A model generated the notes under the pieces. That model worked only from the letters and a program-made list of their open reading frames with translations. It searched no databases and had not been told where the DNA came from. This document shows positions 1 through 5,830 of a DNA stretch of 13,513 nucleotides, one piece after another (the first letter of the stretch is position 1; every line of letters begins with the position of its first letter). A program made the translations under genes and the position numbers. Origin of the DNA: Candidatus Odinarchaeota archaeon (lineage in GTDB: Archaea > Asgardarchaeota > JAGGXT01); the NCBI GenBank assembly GCA_021162905.1, contig JAGGXT010000300.1, positions 1-13,513 of the forward strand, in the 5' to 3' direction.

Positions 1-33
1 CAAAAAACCTTTTTCAGTGTTTATAATTGACAT
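1..33 (-). CDS. 5' end of a minus-strand gene running off the window (11 codons visible)
   Basis: An ATG (bases 33-31, minus strand) opens a frame MSIINTEKGFL that is still open at base 1. Two in-frame stops, TGA and TAA, lie just upstream, so the ATG is the first possible start, and a purine-rich GTGAGG lies five bases before it. It begins 23 bases after the stop of the coiled-coil gene on the same strand, so co-transcription is likely. Only 11 residues are visible, so no function can be given. A chance open frame of this length is possible; the spacing, the stops and the SD-like site are the only support. Confidence 0.35.
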   Translation of the reverse strand, partial: MSIINTEKGFL

Positions 34-56
34 CTTTTCCTCACTATATTATCACG

Positions 57-629
57 CTAAGACTCACTAGTTCTCACTAACTCCTCTAGTGTCCATCTTA
101 GTGCATTTAAAATTCTTTTAAGCCTTCTATCTGTTCTATAATTCTTAATAACAATTCTTTCAATTATACGTTCCTTTGCGGTGATTTCGTAGTCTAATAC
201 TTTATCCTCTGACAATCTTCCATCTTTAACTGCATCTATATCCTCACGTTGCAATGACAATAAGACTTTATTTAAGAAAAACTTTGTGAAAGGTGATGCA
301 CGCATGTCGAATGTTAATCCCTCTGCTGGAGTTATAATGATAGTTTGATTTTTAATTGAAACTCTAGCAAGAAGCTTTCCATCTTTTGAATAGAGTGCCT
401 CTATTTTTTCTAATTGTTCAGCCTCAGCCTCTTTTTTCTCAGTTTCTGGTAATAACTCTGTGGCTGGTTTAAAACTCTCTCTCATTAATAATCTATCAAT
501 TGTTTCTAAAACACGTTTTAACTGCTCTAATTCGTATTCTAAGTCTCGAATTTTCTTCTCCGTTTCCTCTATTTGCCTCTGAACAAAAGCTCTCAGTTCT
601 GCTAAATCTTTAGTAGCCTCACCATTCAA
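57..629 (-). CDS. Coiled-coil N-terminus protein of unknown function
   Basis: I do not recognise the family. From the TTG at 629 the protein is about 190 residues. Residues ~8-47 are a charged heptad-like helix (RQIEETEKKIRDLEYELEQL) that should form a coiled coil. A Glu/Lys-rich linker follows, then a compact C-terminal domain with alternating beta-like strands (LLARVSIKNQTIIITPAEGL) and basic helices near the end (NYRTDRRLKRILNALRW). There is no signal peptide or membrane helix, so it is probably cytosolic, and the coiled coil suggests a dimer or a protein partner. Start choice: GTG at 638 gives three more residues but has no SD before it, whereas GGTGAT (639-634) sits four bases before the TTG at 629, the same register as other genes here. 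It is divergent from the zinc-ribbon gene. Gene reality is well supported; function is unknown. Confidence 0.8.
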   Translation of the reverse strand: MNGEATKDLAELRAFVQRQIEETEKKIRDLEYELEQLKRVLETIDRLLMRESFKPATELLPETEKKEAEAEQLEKIEALYSKDGKLLARVSIKNQTIIITPAEGLTFDMRASPFTKFFLNKVLLSLQREDIDAVKDGRLSEDKVLDYEITAKERIIERIVIKNYRTDRRLKRILNALRWTLEELVRTSES

Positions 630-638
630 ACTTATCAC

Positions 639-783
639 CAGCTTTATTATATATTCGTTAATACATAATAATTAAGCATTATTATTTTTCGACTATTTTA
701 GCGATTATTATTGATAGAGATATTTATTAATTCTGTTACTTACTAATCCTAAAAAGAAAAACAAGTTAAAATACGGGATTGAA
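639..783. promoter_or_regulatory. Divergent intergenic promoter region
   Basis: This AT-rich gap of about 150 bases must carry promoters for both flanking genes. For the plus-strand zinc-ribbon gene, TATTTATT at 721-728 preceded by purines could be the TATA box, putting the transcript start near 750 and leaving a ~33-base leader with a weak GGGAT before the ATG. For the minus-strand gene, AT-rich stretches around 675-690 read on the minus strand would give a leader long enough to hold its GGTGAT site. The stretch at 643-655 also looks TATA-like but is too close to the start codon. The exact boxes are uncertain. Confidence 0.3.
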
Positions 784-1464
784 ATGACTGGATATGTAAT
801 AGTCCGTTGTCCTCGCTGTGGGCACTTCACATATTCACGCGTAGGAACTAAAGCTCGTCAGTGTCCTTATTGCGGAAAGGTATTTAAATTAACACTAGAT
901 CGAAGAATTAAAGAAGTAGCGAGAATACATGACGCAAAAGCAATAGTTCAGTACCTCAATAAGAAAGAAATACTTAGTAGAGCAAAAAAGAAGAAACAAG
1001 TAATCATTGAAGGCAAAAAACGTTTAACGCATCTACATAAACTCAGAAAAGAAATAGTTACCCTTCTAAAGAAACAGTCAAATGAACTCGGTGATATCGA
1101 TCTAAATAAATTTGTAGAAATAGTGGAATCTGAAGGCATTCCTTGGGACGAAGCCTCTTTGATATTGGAGAATTTAAATGAAGAAGGGTATATAATATTC
1201 CCTGAACCAGATAAAATAAGAATTGTTAATAGTATTTGTGATAAAAGAGTGTCTTCTTGCAGTATGCAAAAATTGCTCAAGTACATAGAGGCTCTATTTA
1301 TAGAAGCCGAAGATAATGAACTAACATACGACACTTTACTAAAGAGAATATTGGAGATTGGATGCTCAGAGATAGATCTAAAGAGAGCAATAGAGATATT
1401 ATCAAATAACGGATATATATACGAACCCAAACCCCAAACTTATCGCATTGTAAAGAGAAAATAA
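784..1464 (+). CDS. DUF1922-like zinc ribbon fused to two MCM-C-terminal-like winged helices
   Basis: This 226-residue cytosolic protein probably binds nucleic acid or a replication/transcription partner. Residues 1-~62 form a zinc ribbon with two CPxC knuckles (C9/C12 and C27/C30), and 'YSRVGTKARQCPYCGKV' followed by 'DRRI' resembles the small archaeal DUF1922 family. A very basic helix (K68-K71, K78-R80) links to two winged-helix segments, ~86-148 and ~161-224. Both end the same way: 'GYIIFPEPDKIRIV' (135-148) and 'GYIYEPKPQTYRIV' (210-223), so they look like an internal duplication. This ending resembles the C-terminal winged helix of archaeal MCM helicases ('GxIYEPxP'). The gene is monocistronic, ends 18 bases from the convergent iorB stop, and has only a weak SD (GGGAT). 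Domain calls come from memory of the families and the exact role is not known. Confidence 0.85.
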   Translation: MTGYVIVRCPRCGHFTYSRVGTKARQCPYCGKVFKLTLDRRIKEVARIHDAKAIVQYLNKKEILSRAKKKKQVIIEGKKRLTHLHKLRKEIVTLLKKQSNELGDIDLNKFVEIVESEGIPWDEASLILENLNEEGYIIFPEPDKIRIVNSICDKRVSSCSMQKLLKYIEALFIEAEDNELTYDTLLKRILEIGCSEIDLKRAIEILSNNGYIYEPKPQTYRIVKRK

Positions 1465-1471
1465 GAAAAAA
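1452..1471 (-). terminator. T-rich terminator of the iorAB operon
   Basis: Read on the minus strand, the bases just beyond the iorB stop are almost all pyrimidine, with T6, T4 and T3 runs, as expected for archaeal intrinsic termination without a hairpin. It overlaps the last codons of the convergent zinc-ribbon gene. That gene's own likely terminator is the plus-strand T run at 1498-1503, which lies inside the end of iorB, so the two 3' ends interleave. Confidence 0.4.
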
Positions 1472-1482
1472 GTTGTTTACTG

Positions 1483-2097
1483 TTATTTAGTTAAGAGTTT
1501 TTTCATATGTTGGTAACCAAGTTCAAAAGCCTTCATATTAGCATCTATAGTTTTTGGAGGGACCATCTCTCTTACGGTCTCTTTTAATATCTCATTGTCA
1601 AATGGAAATATCCCAAGAGCTGCTGCAGCGCCTAGCATTACAATATTTAATGTTCTTATATTGCCAGCATCCAAGGCTAATTTTGTTCCATTTAGTACAT
1701 ATACGTCTTTAGCCAATTTCTTCAATCCGTTAATAATTTCCTCCATCGATGGGTACTTTGCAAAACCAAAGTTTATATCCGCTGATGGTATATTTCTTTC
1801 CTCCATAACGATAATCCCATCTGGTGAAATGTATTTAGTTGCAACTCTTAATGTCTCTAGAGGCTCTAGACCTATAATTAAGTCAGCTCCATCTTCTTCA
1901 ACCATTGGTCCATGAACATCTTTTCCTATCCTAATATGACTTGCGACTGCACCACCTCTCTGAGCAGCTCCGAACTTCTCTCCAACTCTAGCATTTAGTC
2001 CTGCTTTTACAGCAGCTGCTGCAATTATATGACTGAGCCTAACACTACCTTGTCCTCCAACTCCACAAACTATAATATTTAATTCATCTTTAACCAT
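1483..2097 (-). CDS. iorB: Indolepyruvate:ferredoxin oxidoreductase, beta subunit
   Basis: This is the small subunit of the cytosolic IorAB enzyme, which oxidatively decarboxylates aryl-pyruvates (indolepyruvate, phenylpyruvate) from transaminated aromatic amino acids to aryl-acetyl-CoA, reducing ferredoxin. The 204-residue length matches the family. It is the gamma-type domain of 2-oxoacid:ferredoxin oxidoreductases: the nucleotide-loop-like 'GVGGQG' (12-17) follows the first strand, and 'RVGEKFGAAQRGGAVASHIR' with 'GADLIIGLEPLETLR' are the typical IorB blocks. The ATG at 2097 overlaps the TAA of iorA by one base, and its GGTGAT SD (five bases upstream) lies inside the end of iorA, so translation is likely coupled and subunit ratio kept near one to one. 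No odd residues seen. Identification is firm; the physiological substrate is inferred from the family. Confidence 0.93.
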   Translation of the reverse strand: MVKDELNIIVCGVGGQGSVRLSHIIAAAAVKAGLNARVGEKFGAAQRGGAVASHIRIGKDVHGPMVEEDGADLIIGLEPLETLRVATKYISPDGIIVMEERNIPSADINFGFAKYPSMEEIINGLKKLAKDVYVLNGTKLALDAGNIRTLNIVMLGAAAALGIFPFDNEILKETVREMVPPKTIDANMKAFELGYQHMKKLLTK

Positions 2098-4073
2098 TAC
2101 TCATCACCTGCCTTATGTATAGCATTACTTGGACAAACTTGAGCACATATATTACATCCTACGCAAAGTAATGGATCAATAAAGGCTTTTTTCTTATCGA
2201 AATTGAAGCCAATAGCTGGACATCCGAGCATTACGCACTGCCTACAGCCAATACATTTGTCCTCGGACACGACGTATTTGGTAGGTATTAACCTCTTGTG
2301 TCTCAACGCCTGAAGAGCGCACTCTCTTCTGAATATAATTACTGATAGTCCATCATAATCTAGTGCTTCAAGAAGAGCTTTTTCACATTCCTCCAAATTA
2401 TAAGGATCCACAACCCTTACGAATTTTACACCAATAGCTTTAATAACATCCTCCATGCTTAGAACATTTGCAGGAGCAGCGCCTAGTAGCTTATCCGTTG
2501 ACGGATTTGGCTGATGCCCAGTCATTGCAGTCCAGTGATTATCTAGAACCAAAAGTATAGCTTTTACATTATTATACACAGCGTTTGCAAGGTTTGGAAT
2601 ATTTGCATGGAAGAATGACGAATCTCCTGTAATTCCTATTATTGGGCCATCTTTATATCCAGCTTGATATTCGCCCTGTACCATACCCCACTCAGTGCCC
2701 ATAACATATTCTACATCTGACATTTCATATGGATAAATCGTTGCTATAGGATACCCTTTTGACTCTTCTGTGTACTCTGCCTTTATTTCTCTTCCATAAA
2801 CACCATATCCTGACATTTCATAGCATCCTATTCCAACATTAATTATTGGTACCTTAGCTTTTTTCTTTATAAGAGCTCTTCTTAAAGCCCAGAATGTTCC
2901 AAGGTGCGGGCAGCCAGCACACCACATACTACTTCTAGGTGCTATTAATTTTGAAACCTCTTTCTTAATTTCACTTCTTTTATTATCCTTAGAAATTTTA
3001 ATGCCTGCAAAATTAGCTATTGCTTCATTTACCATATCAGGGGATAATTCGCCACACTTAGGTAAGACATTATCGTCGTACATTTTCCCAACAATTTCGA
3101 TTGTTAACTTAAGCTCTTGAGCATACGCTCTGACTTGCATCTCAACAACAGGATCTCCTTCTTCAACAACCATGACCTTGGAAGATTTTTCAAGTAGAGC
3201 TTTAAGTTTTTTCTTTGGCAATGGGAATGGAGTACCTATCTTCAAAAAATTCATTTTATCTGACAGGTTAAGTTTTTTCAAAGCATCCATAACATATGAA
3301 TTAGCGATTCCTGATGATATTATACCTGGAAGATTATCTCCATTAATTTTAAGTTGATTAAACCGCAATTCCTCGACTAATTCCTCTGCTTTTTTAAGTT
3401 GTTCAAATTGCCATTCTCTTTTACCTACTGGTCCAGGTGGACCATAAACGTCCCAACGGAATGGTAGGCCCCAATGTTTATCGAAAGCTATTTTATTTTT
3501 AACTCTCCTAATTTCGCCATATGTAACATCGCCGCTAGCATGACCTATTCTAGTAACCGATCTTAAGAACACAGGTAGCTGTAATTTTTCAGAAATATCA
3601 AATGCCTCTTTAGTCATCTCTTTTGCCTCATGAGCATCCATGGGTTCCAATATTGGTACTCCTGCGTGCATTGCTAGCATTCTTGTGTCCTGTTCAGTGC
3701 TACTATAGTGTGCATTAGGATCGTCAGCTACAACAACTACAAAACCACCACGAATACCAGTATACGCTAATGTAACAAAATCATCCATTGCCCAATTTAA
3801 ACCAGCATTTTTGCACGCAAATAACGCCCTAGCCCCCACAATTGCTGCACCTGCAGCTACATTAAAAGCGACTTTTTCATTTATACTCCACTCAGCATGT
3901 ATTCCTAAATCCTTAGCTACTGCGGTTAGTGTTTCTAAAATCTCAGAACTTGGGGTTCCTGGATAAGCTGCTGCTACTTGCACTCCACCCTCTATAGCTC
4001 CTCTTGCAATAGCTTCGTTACCCATCAATAGGTATCGTTTTCCAGGGGAATCTTCAATAATATATGATGCCAT
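2097..4073 (-). CDS. iorA: Indolepyruvate:ferredoxin oxidoreductase, alpha subunit
   Basis: This is the large catalytic subunit of IorAB. Numbered from the ATG at 4073 it has 658 residues. The N-terminal third is the POR-type pyrimidine-binding domain ('GVQVAAAYPGTPSSEI', then 'WSINEKVAFNVAAGAA'). The C-terminal TPP-binding domain starts near 'MWCAGCPHLGTFW' and carries the TPP/Mg motif GDS (483-485) in 'GDSSFFHANIPNLANAVYN', followed by 'DNHWTAMTGHQPNPS', which is characteristic of IorA. A C-terminal ferredoxin domain has two [4Fe-4S] sites, C607/C610/C613/C618 and C637/C640/C643/C647; the first has four residues rather than three before the last Cys. Start choice: a TTG at 4088 is possible, but GAGGTG lies seven bases before the ATG at 4073. 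A TATA-like box at 4119-4131 predicts a short leader. It is first gene of an operon with iorB and divergent from an aminotransferase. Function is firm. Confidence 0.95.
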   Translation of the reverse strand: MASYIIEDSPGKRYLLMGNEAIARGAIEGGVQVAAAYPGTPSSEILETLTAVAKDLGIHAEWSINEKVAFNVAAGAAIVGARALFACKNAGLNWAMDDFVTLAYTGIRGGFVVVVADDPNAHYSSTEQDTRMLAMHAGVPILEPMDAHEAKEMTKEAFDISEKLQLPVFLRSVTRIGHASGDVTYGEIRRVKNKIAFDKHWGLPFRWDVYGPPGPVGKREWQFEQLKKAEELVEELRFNQLKINGDNLPGIISSGIANSYVMDALKKLNLSDKMNFLKIGTPFPLPKKKLKALLEKSSKVMVVEEGDPVVEMQVRAYAQELKLTIEIVGKMYDDNVLPKCGELSPDMVNEAIANFAGIKISKDNKRSEIKKEVSKLIAPRSSMWCAGCPHLGTFWALRRALIKKKAKVPIINVGIGCYEMSGYGVYGREIKAEYTEESKGYPIATIYPYEMSDVEYVMGTEWGMVQGEYQAGYKDGPIIGITGDSSFFHANIPNLANAVYNNVKAILLVLDNHWTAMTGHQPNPSTDKLLGAAPANVLSMEDVIKAIGVKFVRVVDPYNLEECEKALLEALDYDGLSVIIFRRECALQALRHKRLIPTKYVVSEDKCIGCRQCVMLGCPAIGFNFDKKKAFIDPLLCVGCNICAQVCPSNAIHKAGDE

Positions 4074-4104
4074 TCCTATACACCTCAAACTCTTTTAAGA
4101 AGAC

Positions 4105-4120
4105 ACACTAAAGACAGTGT
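4105..4120. promoter_or_regulatory. Candidate operator: inverted repeat between iorA TATA box and transcript start
   Basis: ACACT (4105-4109) and AGTGT (4116-4120) form five-base arms around a six-base spacer. On the minus strand the repeat lies directly downstream of the proposed TATA box and ends near the expected transcript start, a usual place for archaeal repressors to block polymerase. The arms are short, so chance is a real alternative. Confidence 0.22.
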
Positions 4121-4131
4121 TATAAATTTTT
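4119..4131 (-). promoter_or_regulatory. iorAB promoter (BRE/TATA-like)
   Basis: Read on the minus strand this is GAAAAATTTATAAC: a purine-rich BRE-like part followed by TTTATAA. About 26 bases downstream the transcript would start near 4098, giving a leader of ~25 bases that includes the GAGGTG site for the ATG at 4073. The fit of spacing, leader and SD is the main support. Confidence 0.5.
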
Positions 4132-4184
4132 CATATGATTTTTTAAAATTCAAACATACTTTTCTAACATTTACCCCAATAATG

Positions 4185-4206
4185 ATTGTTTTTTATATAC
4201 AATTGT
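4185..4206. promoter_or_regulatory. Palindrome in the middle of the iorA/aminotransferase divergent region
   Basis: ACAATTGT at 4199-4206 is a perfect eight-base palindrome, and a further ATTGT half-site lies at 4185-4189 in inverted orientation to ACAAT. The site is 50-110 bases from both predicted promoters, where a shared regulator (for example an Lrp/AsnC-type amino-acid sensor) could act on both genes. In such AT-rich DNA an eight-base palindrome can arise by chance. Confidence 0.2.
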
Positions 4207-4270
4207 AACAAAATATTTATTTTTTGAACAGAGAACACATAAATTTGCTTTCTTTTTAAAAAATGTTTTT

Positions 4271-4309
4271 AGAAAGATTTATGAAAAAAATGATACGCTC
4301 TGAGTATTA
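4271..4309 (+). promoter_or_regulatory. Candidate promoter of the aminotransferase gene
   Basis: AGAAAGATTTATGA at 4271-4284 reads as a purine-rich BRE followed by a TATA-like ATTTATGA, predicting a transcript start near 4306 and a ~30-base leader that contains the GGTG site (4328-4331). An imperfect inverted repeat TGATAC/GTATTA (4291-4309) covers the predicted start. An alternative TATA-like stretch is TTTTTAAAAA around 4253-4262. Confidence 0.33.
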
Positions 4310-4337
4310 GCCTATAGCAAAAAACTCGGTGTTGGTT

Positions 4338-5678
4338 ATGAGATCTGAATATACAAAACCAAAAATTATTGTTGAACCTCCCGGTCCGAAAGCTAGAGCA
4401 ATTATTGAAAAAGATCATGAAATGCTTTCTCCTTCTTTAACAAGAACGGCTCCATTAGTTGCATATAAAGCATCTGGTGTATTTGTTGAAGATGTTGACG
4501 GAAATGTATACCTAGACTGGGGCTCAGGAATTGCAGTTGTCAGCGTAGGTCATACAAATCCAGAGGTTGTTCAAGCAATTAAGGCCCAAGTGGAAAAACT
4601 TATTCATGCTAATAGTCTTGACTACTATACAGTTCCTCAAGTAGAGTACGCTGAAATGCTTTTTAAGGTAACCCCGGGGAACTTTAAAAAACGAATTTTC
4701 TATACAAATAGTGGTAGTGAATCCATCGATACTGCAATCAAAGTTGCAAAATGGCATACAAGGCGATACTATGGATTAGGATTTATTAATGGTTTTCATG
4801 GAAGAACCCTTGGAGCGGTAACATTCACAACTACCGATCTTGCTGCCAGACGTGGTTACTTTCCATTATATCCAGTAGCCGTTTATGCTCATTACCCATA
4901 TTGTTACAGATGTCCCTTCAAGCAAGAGTATCCTGATTGTGGCTTATATTGCTTCGACTATATTGAAAATATAATTTTCAAGAAATTAGCTCCCCCAGAT
5001 GAAACAGCATTTATTCTAATAGAGCCTATACAAGGCGCCGGTGGATATATAGTCCCTCCAAAGGAATTTCTTCCTAAGCTACAAAAACTAGCTAATGATA
5101 ATGGAATAGTTTTTATAGTGGACGAAGTGCAAACAGGATTTGCTAGAACGGGTAAAATGTTTGCATGCATGCACTGGAATGTTGAGCCTGATGTCTTAGC
5201 TGTTTCCAAAGCTATTGCACATGGTTTACCTGCTGGTGCTGTCATAACTAAGGCTGAGGTCATGGATTGGGGGCCAGGAGCCCATGAAGGGACGTTGAAT
5301 GGCAACCCCGTTGTAATGGAAGCTGCTAAAGCTGTCCTTAATTATATAATAAAAAATAAACTTGATGAGCGAGCTGCAGAATTAGGAGAATACATGAAAA
5401 AGAGGTTTAATGAATTGGCAGAAAAGTATGAAATAATCGGAGATGTTCGTGGACTTGGATTAATGATAGGCATTGAGCTTGTTAAAGATAGACGAACTAA
5501 GGAACCTATAAAGAAGACAAGAAATGAACTAATACAGAGAGCATTTAAGAAGGGTCTATTGTTGCTTGGAGCTGGTGAAACAAGCATACGAATAGCTCCA
5601 CCACTGATAATAACCAAGGAACAGATTGATATGGGATTTGAATTATTTGAGGAATCATTAAAAGAAGTAATCTCATAA
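4338..5678 (+). CDS. Class-III PLP aminotransferase (archaeal GABA/omega-aminotransferase or racemase type)
   Basis: This is a cytosolic fold-type I PLP enzyme of the acetylornithine/GABA aminotransferase class. Numbered from the ATG at 4338 (446 residues): 'NSGSESIDTAIKVAK' binds the PLP phosphate, 'NGFHGRTLGA' stacks on the cofactor ring, D262 in 'DEVQTGFARTGKMFA' contacts the pyridine nitrogen, and K291 in 'SKAIAHGLPAGA' forms the Schiff base. All expected catalytic residues are present. The Cys-rich insert 'YPYCYRCPFKQEYPDCGLYC' is typical of archaeal GABA-aminotransferase-like proteins, a group that includes ornithine aminotransferases and broad-specificity amino-acid racemases, so the substrate cannot be read from sequence. 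The start at 4338 is preferred over GTG 4329 because GGTG lies six bases before it. It is divergent from iorAB, suggesting linked amino-acid catabolism (inference). Family is firm; specificity is open. Confidence 0.92.
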   Translation: MRSEYTKPKIIVEPPGPKARAIIEKDHEMLSPSLTRTAPLVAYKASGVFVEDVDGNVYLDWGSGIAVVSVGHTNPEVVQAIKAQVEKLIHANSLDYYTVPQVEYAEMLFKVTPGNFKKRIFYTNSGSESIDTAIKVAKWHTRRYYGLGFINGFHGRTLGAVTFTTTDLAARRGYFPLYPVAVYAHYPYCYRCPFKQEYPDCGLYCFDYIENIIFKKLAPPDETAFILIEPIQGAGGYIVPPKEFLPKLQKLANDNGIVFIVDEVQTGFARTGKMFACMHWNVEPDVLAVSKAIAHGLPAGAVITKAEVMDWGPGAHEGTLNGNPVVMEAAKAVLNYIIKNKLDERAAELGEYMKKRFNELAEKYEIIGDVRGLGLMIGIELVKDRRTKEPIKKTRNELIQRAFKKGLLLLGAGETSIRIAPPLIITKEQIDMGFELFEESLKEVIS

Positions 5679-5710
5679 ATTATATTTGATAGTGGTTTGT
5701 ACCTCTCCCA

Positions 5711-5730
5711 TTTATTTTATTTTCTTTATT
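5711..5730 (+). terminator. T-rich terminator after the aminotransferase
   Basis: About 30 bases past the stop codon is a stretch of repeated T3-T4 runs (TTTATTTTATTTTCTTTATT) with no hairpin, as expected for archaeal termination. It separates the aminotransferase from the promoter of the next operon. Confidence 0.45.
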
Positions 5731-5792
5731 GTGGCTTGATTAGTTTATTTACTTTTCACATTATTTACTCTTATAGATATATAGTAGACTAA

Positions 5793-5830
5793 CAGAAAAT
5801 ATTATAATCTTAACTTTCCTACTATATTTT
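5793..5830 (+). promoter_or_regulatory. Promoter of the transglutaminase-MoxR operon, probably leaderless
   Basis: CAGAAAATATTATAAT (5793-5808) reads as a purine-rich BRE followed by a TATA box centred near 5803. The ATG at 5831 lies 28 bases downstream, right where transcription should start, and there is no SD-like sequence before it. The first mRNA of the operon is therefore probably leaderless, unlike the internal genes, most of which have clear SD sites. A second AT-rich stretch (TATAGATATATAG, ~5772-5784) could be an alternative box. Confidence 0.5.

Noticed and set aside
948..1430. Long minus-strand open frame opposite the zinc-ribbon gene
   Set aside because: Its translation is low-complexity and Ser/Ile/Leu-rich with no motif, while the plus-strand frame has clear zinc knuckles and winged helices. 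It is an antisense shadow.
2217..2255. Extra residue in the first ferredoxin motif of IorA (CxxCxxCx4CP)
   Set aside because: I recall variation at this spot in IorA proteins, and all four Cys are present, so I do not treat it as a defect or novelty.
4089..4328. Small RNA, tRNA or riboswitch in the largest intergenic gap
   Set aside because: The stretch is AT-rich without cloverleaf, GC-rich stem or conserved aptamer-like elements; only promoter-type signals were found.
5199..5237. His in the Schiff-base motif of the aminotransferase ('SKAIAHGLPAG') where Gly or Ser is more usual
   Set aside because: This position varies in archaeal class-III enzymes, and the Lys, Asp and phosphate-binding residues are all intact.
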